A DNA stretch of 64,000 nucleotides from Echeneis naucrates (GCF_900963305.1 NC_042533.1:31008-95007), one strand, 5' to 3'; numbered from the stretch's first letter, positions 1 to 12,002 are shown. Numbers and translations: made by a program. The notes: generated by a model not told the origin, from the sequence alone.

Positions 1-28
1 TAATTCATAATTTGATTAAAAACAAAAA

Positions 29-213
29 ATACTTACCTGTGGAATGAATAAAAATTAAAAATTAATAAAACATACTTACCTGATTGGATATAAAACATAA
101 TAAATACTTACCTTTGGAATAAAAAACAATACCTGTGGATTAAAAATTATAAATACTTACCTTTGAATTAAAAACATAAATACCTGTGGAATAAAAATAT
201 AAATACTTACCTT
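29..213 (-). promoter_or_regulatory. Array of U1 snRNA-complementary splice-donor motifs (satellite unit 1)
   Basis: ATACTTACCTG occurs at 29-39 and 72-82, and ATACTTACCTT at 104-114, 153-163 and 203-213, with two shorter TACCTG copies between. The 11-mer is identical to the known 5' terminus of U1 snRNA, so the minus strand reads CAGGTAAGTAT, a perfect 5' splice site. The array recurs in every unit at about 1396-1574, 2762-2947, 4135-4320, 5507-5692, 6880-7065, 8252-8437 and 9606-9790. Minus-strand RNA would also carry UUAGGG, that is, run in the TERRA direction. Function is inferred only. Confidence 0.7.
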
Positions 214-415
214 TGAACAAAAGACAACAAGAGTCATGATTAAGAGTAAAAATTGTTTAATTCAGGATAAAAACACATTTAAATTGGATTAAAAAACATT
301 AAAACCATTGGACATAGTAAAAAAACTCTAAAAACTAAACAAGAACAAGAAATAACATTTGGCGATAACAAAAAACTTTCTCTGAGAAACCAAAGTGGGC
401 GGTTCCAGACGGGAG

Positions 416-423
416 TATAAATA
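416..423 (+). promoter_or_regulatory. TATA box of the satellite unit
   Basis: TATAAATA, with a GC-box-like GGGCGG about 20 bp upstream, lies 59 bp before the ribozyme-like fold. It is repeated identically in the other units. A transcript starting about 30 bp downstream would begin shortly before the fold and run through the GC block into CCCUAA repeats. Promoter activity is inferred from sequence alone. Confidence 0.6.
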
Positions 424-474
424 GAAGAGAGGAGCAGCTTCTCCCTCATTTTGTTTTAGTTTTTGGGGGGTAGA

Positions 475-534
475 CATGCACCTAGAGCCTGAGGAAGATC
501 AAACTAGATCGAAACGTCGCGAAGCAGGTGCATG
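475..534 (+). ncRNA. Hammerhead-ribozyme-like motif, satellite copy 1
   Basis: The linear order fits a stem-I-open hammerhead. Stem I 5' strand CATGCACCT is at 475-483, CTGAGGA (CUGANGA core) at 489-495, stem II GATC/GATC at 497-500 and 507-510, GAAA at 511-514, C-G-U-C at 515-518, and stem I 3' strand AGGTGCATG at 526-534. G519-C488 and C520-G487 extend stem I next to the core. Stem III is only the palindrome ACGU, as in minimal hammerheads that work as dimers. One extra A sits between the CUGANGA box and stem II. Cleavage would fall after C518. The core matches the consensus, but activity is untested. Confidence 0.6.
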
Positions 535-1832
535 AACAGGCCTAATTTTTTATGGGGAATCAGTTAATTTTATTATAATTTTTTTCAGTTACTATTTAAT
601 TTAATTAAAAAAATAATAAAAAAATAGTAAACTAAATTAAAACTAAACTTAGGTGAGGAAATCGGGGGGCCCCCCGGTAATGGCGTGTGCACTTGGCCGT
701 CTCCCCACCGGGGGGCGACCGTTTCAGCTACCAAAACCTATCCAGCCCGAGCCTAACGGACCAGGGCCCTTCGATTTCCAAACCAAACATAAAATCATAA
801 CTAATTGAATATTCTAAATTATCCCCAACTAAAATTGATAACCTAAATTATGAGTATAACAAAAGTAATTAATCTAAAATATAACCCAATTTGGACCCTA
901 AACTTAACCCAATTGACACATCTAAATTTAAACCCAATTTGGCTCTAATATTAAACCAATTATGGTATAATTATTTCTAAATTTGATGAATCCCAACCCT
1001 AACCCTAACCCTAACCCTAACCATTTCTGACTCTTACTAGAAACCTAAACCTAACCCTAACCCTAACCCTAACCCTAGAGCGATGTAACCCTAACCCTAA
1101 CCCTAATTTGGAGACCCGCTAGCTAGCTAAACTACAGTATTATTATGATTATTATGCTCCGGGAAGTAACCCGTCGAAGCCAAGAAGAAAGTAACGCAGA
1201 AGCTAAGCTAGGGCCGAGGCTAAGAAGAAGGAAGGGTAGGAGGTCAAAGCGAAAGGCAAGGAGGTTAGGGTAGGAAGGAAAGGATGGATAGAAGTAGTCA
1301 AGGAAGAATTAGTGGAAAGGAAGGATAGCAGTCGGAAGGAAAGAAGGAAGGAATAAGAAATATCATAATTCATAAATTTGATTAAAAACAAAAAAATACT
1401 TACCTGTGGAATGAATAAAAATTAAAAATACATACTTACCTGATTGGATATAAAACATAATAAATACTTACCTTTGGAATAAAAAACAATACCTGTGGAT
1501 TAAAAATCATAAATACTTACCTTTGAATTAAAAAACATAAATACCTGTGGAATAAAAATATAAATACTTACCTTTGAACAAAAGACAACAAGAGTCATGA
1601 TTAAGAGTAAAAATTGTTTAATTCAGGATAAAAATACATTTAAATTGGATGAAAAAACATTAAAACCATTGGACATAGTAAAAAAACTCTAAAAACTAAA
1701 CAAGAACAAGAAATAACATTTGGCGATAACAAACTTTCTCTGAGAAACCAAAGTGGGCGGTTCCAGACGGGAGTATAAATAGAAGAGAGGAGCAGCTTCT
1801 CCCTCATTTTGTTTTAGTTTTTGGGGGGTAGA

Positions 1833-1892
1833 CATGCACCTAGAGCCTGAGGAAGATCAAACTAGATCGAAACGTCGCGAAGCAGGTGCATG
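1833..1892 (+). ncRNA. Hammerhead-like motif, satellite copy 2
   Basis: Same core and stems as copy 1, with loop II AAACTA. Confidence 0.6.
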
Positions 1893-3205
1893 AACAGGCC
1901 TAATTTTTTATGGGGAATCAGTTAATTTTATTATAATTTTTTTCAGTTACTATTTAATTTAATTAAAAAAATAATAAAAAAATAGTAAACTAAATTAAAA
2001 CTAAACTTGGGTGAGGAAATCGGGGGGCCCCCCCGGTAATGGCGTGTGCACTTTGGCCGCCTCCCCACCGGGGGGCGACCGTTTCAGCTTCCAAAACCTA
2101 ATCAGCCCGAGCCTAACGGACCAGGGCCCTTCGATTTCCAAACCCAACATAAAATCATAACTAATTGAATATTCTAAATTATCCCCAATTAAAATTGATA
2201 AACCTAAATTATGAGTATAATAAAAATAATTAATCTAAAATATAACCTAATTTGGACCCTAAACTTAACCCAATTGACCCAACACCTAAATTTAAACCCA
2301 ATTTGGCTCTAATATTAAACCAATTATGGTATAATTATTTCTAAATTTGATTAATCCCAACCCTAACCCTAACCCTAACCCTAACCATTTCTGACTCTTA
2401 CTGGAAACCTAACCCTAACCCTAACCCTAACCCTAACCCTAGAGCGATGTAACCCTAACCCTAACCCTAATTTGGAGACCCGCTAGCTAGCTAAACTACA
2501 GTATTATTATTATGATTATTATGCTCCGGGAAGTAACCCGTCGAAGCCAAGAAGAAAGTAACGCAGAAGCTAAGCTAGTGCCGAGGCTAAGAAGAAGGAA
2601 GGGTAGGAGGTCAAAGCGAAAGGCAAGGAGGTTAGGATAGGAAGGAAAGGAAGGACAGAAGTAGTCAAGGAAGAATTAGTGGGAAGGAAGGATAGGAGTC
2701 GGAAGGAAAGAAGGAAGGAATAAGAAACATCATAATTCATAAATTTGATTAAAAACAAAAAATACTTACCTGTGGAATGAATAAAAATTAAAAATTAATA
2801 AAACATACTTACCTGATTGGATATAAAACATAATAAATACTTACCTTTGGAATAAAAAACAATACCTGTGGATTAAAAATTATAAATACTTACCTTTGAA
2901 TTAAAAAACATAAATACCTGTGGAATAAAAATATAAATACTTACCTTTGAACAAAAGACAACAAGAGTCATGATTAAGAGTAAAAATTGTTTAATTCAGG
3001 ATAAAAATACATTTAAATTGGATGAAAAAACATTAAAACCATTGGACATAGTAAAAAAACTCTAAAAACTAAACAAGAACAAGAAATAACATTTGGCGAT
3101 AACAAACTTTCTCTGAGAAACCAAAGTGGGCGGTTCCAGACGGGAGTATAAATAGAAGAGAGGAGCAGCTTCTCCCTCATTTTGTTTTAGTTTTTGGGGG
3201 GTAGA

Positions 3206-3265
3206 CATGCACCTAGAGCCTGAGGAAGATCAAACTAGATCGAAACGTCGCGAAGCAGGTGCATG
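3206..3265 (+). ncRNA. Hammerhead-like motif, satellite copy 3
   Basis: Same core and stems as copy 1, with loop II AAACTA. Confidence 0.6.
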
Positions 3266-4578
3266 AACAGGCCTAATTTTTTATGGGGAATCAGTTAATT
3301 TTATTATAATTTTTTTCAGTTACTATTTAATTTAATTAAAAAAATAATAAAAAAATAGTAAACTAAATTAAAACTAAACTTAGGTGAGGAAATCGGGGGG
3401 CCCCCCCGGTAATGGCGTGTGCACTTTGGCCGCCTCCCCACCGGGGGGCGACCGTTTCAGCTTCCAAAACCTAATCAGCCCGAGCCTAACGGACCAGGGC
3501 CCTTCGATTTCCAAACCCAACATAAAATCATAACTAATTGAATATTCTAAATTATCCCCAATTAAAATTGATAAACCTAAATTATGAGTATAATAAAAAT
3601 AATTAATCTAAAATATAACCTAATTTGGACCCTAAACTTAACCCAATTGACCCAACACCTAAATTTAAACCCAATTTGGCTCTAATATTAAACCAATTAT
3701 GGTATAATTATTTCTAAATTTGATTAATCCCAACCCTAACCCTAACCCTAACCCTAACCATTTCTGACTCTTACTGGAAACCTAAACCTAACCCTAACCC
3801 TAACCCTAACCCTAGAGCGATGTAACCCTAACCCTAACCCTAATTTGGAGACCCGCTAGCTAGCTAAACTACAGTATTATTATTATGATTATTATGCTCC
3901 GGGAAGTAACCCGTCGAAGCCAAGAAGAAAGTAACGCAGAAGCTAAGCTAGTGCCGAGGCTAAGAAGAAGGAAGGGTAGGAGGTCAAAGCGAAAGGCAAG
4001 GAGGTTAGGATAGGAAGGAAAGGAAGGACAGAAGTAGTCAAGGAAGAATTAGTGGGAAGGAAGGATAGGAGTCGGAAGGAAAGAAGGAAGGAATAAGAAA
4101 CATCATAATTCATAAATTTGATTAAAAACAAAAAATACTTACCTGTGGAATGAATAAAAATTAAAAATTAATAAAACATACTTACCTGATTGGATATAAA
4201 ACATAATAAATACTTACCTTTGGAATAAAAAACAATACCTGTGGATTAAAAATTATAAATACTTACCTTTGAATTAAAAAACATAAATACCTGTGGAATA
4301 AAAATATAAATACTTACCTTTGAACAAAAGACAACAAGAGTCATGATTAAGAGTAAAAATTGTTTAATTCAGGATAAAAATACATTTAAATTGGATGAAA
4401 AAACATTAAAACCATTGGACATAGTAAAAAAACTCTAAAAACTAAACAAGAACAAGAAATAACATTTGGCGATAACAAACTTTCTCTGAGAAACCAAAGT
4501 GGGCGGTTCCAGACGGGAGTATAAATAGAAGAGAGGAGCAGCTTCTCCCTCATTTTGTTTTAGTTTTTGGGGGGTAGA

Positions 4579-4638
4579 CATGCACCTAGAGCCTGAGGAA
4601 GATCAAAAAAGATCGAAACGTCGCGAAGCAGGTGCATG
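4579..4638 (+). ncRNA. Hammerhead-like motif, satellite copy 4
   Basis: Core and stems are intact. Loop II is AAAAAA instead of AAACTA, a change confined to the loop. Confidence 0.6.
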
Positions 4639-5950
4639 AACAGGCCTAATTTTTTATGGGGAATCAGTTAATTTTATTATAATTTTTTTCAGTTACTATT
4701 TAATTTAATTAAAAAAATAATAAAAAAATAGTAAACTAAATTAAAACTAAACTTAGGTGAGGAAATCGGGGGGGCCCCCCGGTAATGGCGTGTGCACTTG
4801 GCCGTCTCCCCACCGGGGGGCGACCGTTTCAGCTACCAAAACCTAATCAGCCCGAGCCTAACGGACCAGGGCCCTTCGATTTCCAAACCCAACATAAAAT
4901 CATAACTAATTGAATATTCTAAATTATCCCCAATTAAAATTGATAAACCTAAATTATGAGTATAATAAAAATAATTAATCTAAAATATAACCTAATTTGG
5001 ACCCTAAACTTAACCCAATTGACCCAACACCTAAATTTAAACCCAATTTGGCTCTAATATTAAACCAATTATGGTATAATTATTTCTAAATTTGATTAAT
5101 CCCAACCCTAACCCTAACCCTAACCCTAACCATTTCTGACTCTTACTGGAAACCTAAACCTAACCCTAACCCTAACCCTAACCCTAGAGCGATGTAACCC
5201 TAACCCTAACCCTAATTTGGAGACCCGCTAGCTAGCTAAACTACAGTATTATTATTATGATTATTATGCTCCGGGAAGTAACCCGTCGAAGCCAAGAAGA
5301 AAGTAACGCAGAAGCTAAGCTAGTGCCGAGGCTAAGAAGAAGGAAGGGTAGGAGGTCAAAGCGAAAGGCAAGGAGGTTAGGATAGGAAGGAAAGGAAGGA
5401 CAGAAGTAGTCAAGGAAGAATTAGTGGGAAGGAAGGATAGGAGTCGGAAGGAAAGAAGGAAGGAATAAGAAACATCATAATTCATAAATTTGATTAAAAA
5501 CAAAAAATACTTACCTGTGGAATGAATAAAAATTAAAAATTAATAAAACATACTTACCTGATTGGATATAAAACATAATAAATACTTACCTTTGGAATAA
5601 AAAACAATACCTGTGGATTAAAAATTATAAATACTTACCTTTGAATTAAAAAACATAAATACCTGTGGAATAAAAATATAAATACTTACCTTTGAACAAA
5701 AGACAACAAGAGTCATGATTAAGAGTAAAAATTGTTTAATTCAGGATAAAAATACATTTAAATTGGATGAAAAAACATTAAAACCATTGGACATAGTAAA
5801 AAAACTCTAAAAACTAAACAAGAACAAGAAATAACATTTGGCGATAACAAACTTTCTCTGAGAAACCAAAGTGGGCGGTTCCAGACGGGAGTATAAATAG
5901 AAGAGAGGAGCAGCTTCTCCCTCATTTTGTTTTAGTTTTTGGGGGGTAGA

Positions 5951-6010
5951 CATGCACCTAGAGCCTGAGGAAGATCAAACTAGATCGAAACGTCGCGAAG
6001 CAGGTGCATG
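5951..6010 (+). ncRNA. Hammerhead-like motif, satellite copy 5
   Basis: Same core and stems as copy 1, with loop II AAACTA. Confidence 0.6.
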
Positions 6011-7323
6011 AACAGGCCTAATTTTTTATGGGGAATCAGTTAATTTTATTATAATTTTTTTCAGTTACTATTTAATTTAATTAAAAAAATAATAAAAAAA
6101 TAGTAAACTAAATTAAAACTAAACTTAGGTGAGGAAATCGGGGGGCCCCCCCGGTAATGGCGTGTGCACTTTGGCCGCCTCCCCACCGGGGGGCGACCGT
6201 TTCAGCTTCCAAAACCTAATCAGCCCGAGCCTAACGGACCAGGGCCCTTCGATTTCCAAACCCAACATAAAATCATAACTAATTGAATATTCTAAATTAT
6301 CCCCAATTAAAATTGATAAACCTAAATTATGAGTATAATAAAAATAATTAATCTAAAATATAACCTAATTTGGACCCTAAACTTAACCCAATTGACCCAA
6401 CACCTAAATTTAAACCCAATTTGGCTCTAATATTAAACCAATTATGGTATAATTATTTCTAAATTTGATTAATCCCAACCCTAACCCTAACCCTAACCCT
6501 AACCATTTCTGACTCTTACTGGAAACCTAAACCTAACCCTAACCCTAACCCTAACCCTAGAGCGATGTAACCCTAACCCTAACCCTAATTTGGAGACCCG
6601 CTAGCTAGCTAAACTACAGTATTATTATTATGATTATTATGCTCCGGGAAGTAACCCGTCGAAGCCAAGAAGAAAGTAACGCAGAAGCTAAGCTAGTGCC
6701 GAGGCTAAGAAGAAGGAAGGGTAGGAGGTCAAAGCGAAAGGCAAGGAGGTTAGGATAGGAAGGAAAGGAAGGACAGAAGTAGTCAAGGAAGAATTAGTGG
6801 GAAGGAAGGATAGGAGTCGGAAGGAAAGAAGGAAGGAATAAGAAACATCATAATTCATAAATTTGATTAAAAACAAAAAATACTTACCTGTGGAATGAAT
6901 AAAAATTAAAAATTAATAAAACATACTTACCTGATTGGATATAAAACATAATAAATACTTACCTTTGGAATAAAAAACAATACCTGTGGATTAAAAATTA
7001 TAAATACTTACCTTTGAATTAAAAAACATAAATACCTGTGGAATAAAAATATAAATACTTACCTTTGAACAAAAGACAACAAGAGTCATGATTAAGAGTA
7101 AAAATTGTTTAATTCAGGATAAAAATACATTTAAATTGGATGAAAAAACATTAAAACCATTGGACATAGTAAAAAAACTCTAAAAACTAAACAAGAACAA
7201 GAAATAACATTTGGCGATAACAAACTTTCTCTGAGAAACCAAAGTGGGCGGTTCCAGACGGGAGTATAAATAGAAGAGAGGAGCAGCTTCTCCCTCATTT
7301 TGTTTTAGTTTTTGGGGGGTAGA

Positions 7324-7383
7324 CATGCACCTAGAGCCTGAGGAAGATCAAACTAGATCGAAACGTCGCGAAGCAGGTGCATG
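7324..7383 (+). ncRNA. Hammerhead-like motif, satellite copy 6
   Basis: Same core and stems as copy 1, with loop II AAACTA. Confidence 0.6.
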
Positions 7384-8695
7384 AACAGGCCTAATTTTTT
7401 ATGGGGAATCAGTTAATTTTATTATAATTTTTTTCAGTTACTATTTAATTTAATTAAAAAAATAATAAAAAAATAGTAAACTAAATTAAAACTAAACTTA
7501 GGTGAGGAAATCGGGGGGCCCCCCCGGTAATGGCGTGTGCACTTGGCCGTCTCCCCACCGGGGGGCGACCGTTTCAGCTACCAAAACCTATCCAGCCCGA
7601 GCCTAACGGACCAGGGCCCTTCGATTTCCAAACCCAACATAAAATCATAACTAATTGAATATTCTAAATTATCCCCAATTAAAATTGATAAACCTAAATT
7701 ATGAGTATAATAAAAATAATTAATCTAAAATATAACCTAATTTGGACCCTAAACTTAACCCAATTGACCCAACACCTAAATTTAAACCCAATTTGGCTCT
7801 AATATTAAACCAATTATGGTATAATTATTTCTAAATTTGATTAATCCCAACCCTAACCCTAACCCTAACCCTAACCATTTCTGACTCTTACTGGAAACCT
7901 AAACCTAACCCTAACCCTAACCCTAACCCTAGAGCGATGTAACCCTAACCCTAACCCTAATTTGGAGACCCGCTAGCTAGCTAAACTACAGTATTATTAT
8001 TATGATTATTATGCTCCGGGAAGTAACCCGTCGAAGCCAAGAAGAAAGTAACGCAGAAGCTAAGCTAGTGCCGAGGCTAAGAAGAAGGAAGGGTAGGAGG
8101 TCAAAGCGAAAGGCAAGGAGGTTAGGATAGGAAGGAAAGGAAGGACAGAAGTAGTCAAGGAAGAATTAGTGGGAAGGAAGGATAGGAGTCGGAAGGAAAG
8201 AAGGAAGGAATAAGAAACATCATAATTCATAAATTTGATTAAAAACAAAAAATACTTACCTGTGGAATGAATAAAAATTAAAAATTAACAAAAAATACTT
8301 ACCTGATTGGATATAAAACATAATAAATACTTACCTTTGGAATAAAAAACAATACCTGTGGATTAAAAATTATAAATACTTACCTTTGAATTAAAAAACA
8401 TAAATACCTGTGGAATAAAAATATAAATACTTACCTTTGAACAAAAGACAACAAGAGTCATGATTAAGAGTAAAAATTGTTTAATTCAGGATAAAAATAC
8501 ATTTAAATTGGATGAAAAAACATTAAAACCATTGGACATAGTAAAAAAACTCTAAAAACTAAACAAGAACAAGAAATAACATTTGGCGATAACAAACTTT
8601 CTCTGAGAAACCAAAGTGGGCGGTTCCAGACGGGAGTATAAATAGAAGAGAGGAGCAGCTTCTCCCTCATTTTGTTTTAGTTTTTGGGGGGTAGA

Positions 8696-8755
8696 CATGC
8701 ACCTAGAGCCTGAGGAAGATCAAAAAAGATCGAAACGTCGCGAAGCAGGTGCATG
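8696..8755 (+). ncRNA. Hammerhead-like motif, satellite copy 7
   Basis: Core and stems are intact, with loop II AAAAAA. Confidence 0.6.
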
Positions 8756-10049
8756 AACAGGCCTAATTTTTTATGGGGAATCAGTTAATTTTATTATAAT
8801 TTTTTTCAGTTACTATTTAATTTAATTAAAAAAATAATAAAAAAATAGTAAACTAAATTAAAACTAAACTTAGGTGAGGAAATCGGGGGGCCCCCCCGGT
8901 AATGGCGTGTGCACTTTGGCCGCCTCCCCACCGGGGGGCGACCGTTTCAGCTTCCAAAACCTAATCAGCCCGAGCCTAACGGACCAGGGCCCTTCGATTT
9001 CCAAACCCAACATAAAATCATAACTAATTGAATATTCTAAATTATCCCCAATTAAAATTGATAAACCTAAATTATGAGTATAATAAAAATAATTAATCTA
9101 AAATATAACCTAATTTGGACCCTAAACTTAACCCAATTGACCCAACACCTAAATTTAAACCCAATTTGGCTCTAATATTAAACCAATTATGGTATAATTA
9201 TTTCTAAATTTGATTAATCCCAACCCTAACCCTAACCCTAACCCTAACCCTAACCCTAACCCTAACCCTAACCCTAACCCTAACCCTAGAGCGATGTAAC
9301 CCTAACCCTAACCCTAATTTGGAGACCCGCTAGCTAGCTAAACTACAGTATTATTATGATTATTATGCTCCGGGAAGTAACCCGTCGAAGCCAAGAAGAA
9401 AGTAACGCAGAAGCTAAGCTAGGGCCGAGGCTAAGAAGAAGGAAGGGTAGGAGGTCAAAGCGAAAGGCAAGGAGGTTAGGGTAGGAAGGAAAGGATGGAT
9501 AGAAGTAGTCAAGGAAGAATTAGTGGAAAGGAAGGATAGCAGTCGGAAGGAAAGAAGGAAGGAATAAGAAATATCATAATTCATAAATTTGATTAAAAAC
9601 AAAAAAATACTTACCTGTGGAATGAATAAAAATTAAAAATACATACTTACCTGATTGGATATAAAACATAATAAATACTTACCTTTGGAATAAAAAACAA
9701 TACCTGTGGATTAAAAATCATAAATACTTACCTTTGAATTAAAAAACATAAATACCTGTGGGATTAAAAAAATATAAATACTTACCTTTGAATAAAAGAC
9801 AACAAGAGTCATTATTAAGAGTAAAAAATATTTAATTCAGGATAAAAACACATTTAAATTGGATTAAAAAACATTAAAACCATTGGACATAGTAAAAAAA
9901 CTCTAAAAACTAAACAAGAACAAGAAATAACATTTGGCGATAACAAAAAACTTTCTCTGAGAAACCAAAGTGGGCGGTTCCAGACGGGAGTATAAATAGA
10001 AGAGAGGAGCAGCTTCTCCCTCATTTTGTTTTAGTTTTTGGGGGGTAGA

Positions 10050-10109
10050 CATGCACCTAGAGCCTGAGGAAGATCAAAAAAGATCGAAACGTCGCGAAGC
10101 GGGTGCATG
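10050..10109 (+). ncRNA. Hammerhead-like motif, satellite copy 8
   Basis: Core intact, with loop II AAAAAA. The stem I 3' strand is GGGTGCATG, a change that leaves a T-G wobble pair. Confidence 0.6.
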
Positions 10110-10310
10110 AACAGGCCTAATTTTTTTATGGGGAATAAGTTAATTTTATTATGATTTCTTTATGTTACTATTTAATTTAATTAAAAAAATAATAAAAAAA
10201 TAGTAAACTAAATTAAAACTAAACTTAGGTGAGGAAATCGGGGGGCCCCCCGGTAATGGCGTGTGCACTTGGCCGTCTCCCCACCGGGGGGCGACCGTTT
10301 CAGCTACCAA

Positions 10311-10430
10311 AACCTAACCCTAACCCTAACCCCTAACCCTAACCCTAACCCTAACCCTAACCCCTAACCCTAACCCTAACCCCTAACCCTAACCCCTAAC
10401 CCTAACCCTAACCCTAACCCTAACCCTCAG
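10311..10430 (+). repeat. Interstitial telomere-like array (CCCTAA/CCCCTAA)
   Basis: About 120 bp of CCCTAA with scattered CCCCTAA variants interrupts the eighth satellite unit where its usual downstream sequence should continue. It marks the inner edge of the homogeneous array. Confidence 0.95.
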
Positions 10431-10448
10431 CTTTAGCCACAGGGATCC

Positions 10449-10480
<32 letters not shown>

Positions 10481-10919
10481 CAAATAAAACTCTTCTCAAA
10501 ACATATCATGTCTGAAGATTATTCCATATTACATTCCATTATTGCTACATTGTTTTTAGATACTGGACTAGGACCATATCCTGACTTGCATGCTCAATTA
10601 ATTTATTATGTCTTTTAGCACTTATTTTAATTACCTGCTCTTTTCTTTTATTATAGCACTTATTATATTTTGTATATATTTCTTCTCTCTATATATATTT
10701 TCTATAAATATATATATATATATATGGATATGTGTGTGTGTGTGCCCAATTATAGCACTTATTTTACAAAGTTTTATTTTTTTTAAATTTTTTTAAAAAA
10801 ATTTTTTTTATATGGCACTTACTTACCCCCCCCTTTTTTTTCTACTATGCATGTTTCTACTTTTTAGCACTTATCTTTGCATGTTTTTCTTGCACCTCAT
10901 TTTAGCACTTACCTCCTTG
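10431..10919. other. AT-rich filler with poly-T, (TA)n, (TG)n and repeated AGCACTTA words
   Basis: A run of about 30 T starts near 10450, and (TA)n followed by (TG)n lies near 10705-10745. The word AGCACTTA/GGCACTTA occurs six times between about 10618 and 10915. No coding sequence is supported. The short open frames here are low-complexity Phe/Ile/Leu translations. Confidence 0.7.
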
Positions 10920-11338
10920 CTTTCAGGATCATTCTCCACCGGTTCCTTATCCAGCTCCCCCCTTTTTAGTCCGTTACACATCCTCCATTTTGTGCAAGCT
11001 CGTCCTCCATTTTCTTCCCTGTGGCCCAGGAGAGCTTAGAGCCCTGCGGTTACCCCCCATTGGCATTCATTTACATACATTCACCAGAATCAATTTTATT
11101 TTATTTATTCATTTTTTTACACAGATACACAAACAATAAATTGTCTACGTTTCTGTCTTCTTCCCTCCCCTCTTCCTGGAACACCTTCCCCATTGTTGGC
11201 TTCGTCCCCTGTGTTGTCCTGCCCGGGGTTCGAACCCTGCTCTCCCGGTTGGGAGTCCTCGGCCATCCTCTTGTACCACGCCACCTGACCTCTGTTAGGT
11301 GGCACTACCATCCCGCTTCACTATAATTTCTCAATTTC

Positions 11339-11369
<31 letters not shown>

Positions 11370-11430
11370 CCTCTCGCTCAATCTCTTTTCATCACCAACC
11401 AGTTTAGTCGGCCAGCAACCTAAAATTAAA
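10920..11430. repeat. Tandem duplication, copy 1
   Basis: This block aligns with about 11470-11950 at an offset of roughly 510-550 bp. Shared landmarks are TTCAGGAT, TACCCCCCATT, ACCTTCCCCAT, the tRNA-like block and the AGTTTAGTCGGCCAG end. A run of about 29 T at 11343-11371 is present only in this copy. No protein-coding signal is convincing. Confidence 0.75.
11222..11304 (-). other. tRNA-like Pol III promoter segment (SINE-head-like), copy 1
   Basis: On the minus strand TGGTACAAGAG fits the A box TRGYNNARNNG and GGTTCGAACCC fits the B box, with about 30 bp between them as in tRNA genes. The acceptor and T stems do not pair well, so this is a tRNA-derived remnant or SINE head rather than a working tRNA. 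Confidence 0.55.
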
Positions 11431-11469
11431 TCCATCCTATAACCTTAAATACCTATTTCTACGCTCTTT

Positions 11470-11950
11470 ATTCAGGATTACTTCCCACTGGCTGCTCTTC
11501 CACTTTTGGAGCTCTCTACATTTCCTTTATTTTATACAAGTCTGTCCTTCTTTTTTTTTCCCTGTGGCTTTGGAGATTTTGGTTTCCTACCGCTACCCCC
11601 CATTAGAACTTATATACATCCACCAAAATTAATTGGTTTTAATTTTATCCTACTCAGTCTATACAAATACACACATAATAAATTCCTGGGTTTCCTGGGG
11701 TACCTTCCCCATCATGGGCCTCCTCCTCTTCCTCTGCAGAGTTGCTCAGTCTGGGGTTCGAACCCTGCCCTCCCGCTCGGGAGTCCTCGGCCTTCCTCTT
11801 ACGCCACGCCATCTGATACCTGTTGAGCCTTCCACCACCATCTCATTCTCACCATAACTTCTCAGGAACCTCTACCTTCGCTTCGCCCCGCCCCCCCTCT
11901 TATTTCCAACCAGTTCAGTCGGCCAGTGCAACATAAATTTAATCCAACCC
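11470..11950. repeat. Tandem duplication, copy 2
   Basis: Diverged second copy of the 10920-11430 block. It ends where CCCTAA-type repeats resume near 11955. Confidence 0.75.
11750..11832 (-). other. tRNA-like Pol III promoter segment (SINE-head-like), copy 2
   Basis: A box TGGCGTAAGAG and B box GGTTCGAACCC lie on the minus strand with the same spacing as copy 1. A CTCCC/GGGAG hairpin lies between them. Poor acceptor pairing again argues against a functional tRNA. Confidence 0.55.
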
Positions 11951-11969
11951 ACAACCCTAACCCAACCCC

Positions 11970-12002
<33 letters not shown>

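Larger units (their letters stand above)
1..10310. repeat. Subtelomeric satellite array, unit about 1,372 bp, 8 core copies
   Basis: Near-identical direct repeats fill the first 10.3 kb. The conserved core starts at 475, 1833, 3206, 4579, 5951, 7324, 8696 and 10050, giving periods of 1358, 1373, 1373, 1372, 1373, 1372 and 1354 bp. Each unit holds, left to right: an AT-rich stretch with repeated ATACTTACCTG/T motifs, a TATA box, a hammerhead-like fold, a GC-rich block with G6/C6 runs, several AT-rich lines, two or three short CCCTAA arrays, and a purine-rich GGAAGGAAG stretch. CCCTAA on the + strand means the chromosome end lies to the left. The 62-codon minus-strand open frames in each unit follow the repeat and look non-coding. 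No reverse transcriptase or other coding sequence is visible in the units. Confidence 0.97.

Noticed and set aside
1203-9602. Seven repeated minus-strand frames of 62 codons (MFLIKFMNYD...)
   Set aside because: They follow the satellite unit exactly, are rich in Phe/Leu/Ser from a purine-rich strand, and have no supporting coding signal.
1-10310. A CRISPR-like array, because of regular repeats
   Set aside because: Units are 1.37 kb satellites in a vertebrate genome, with no short repeat-spacer pattern.
11222-11304. A functional tRNA gene
   Set aside because: A and B boxes fit, but the acceptor and T stems do not pair and the second copy shows the same defects.
11021-11857. Short frames of 64-106 codons in the duplicated block
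   Set aside because: They overlap the tRNA-like segments on either strand and differ between the two copies.
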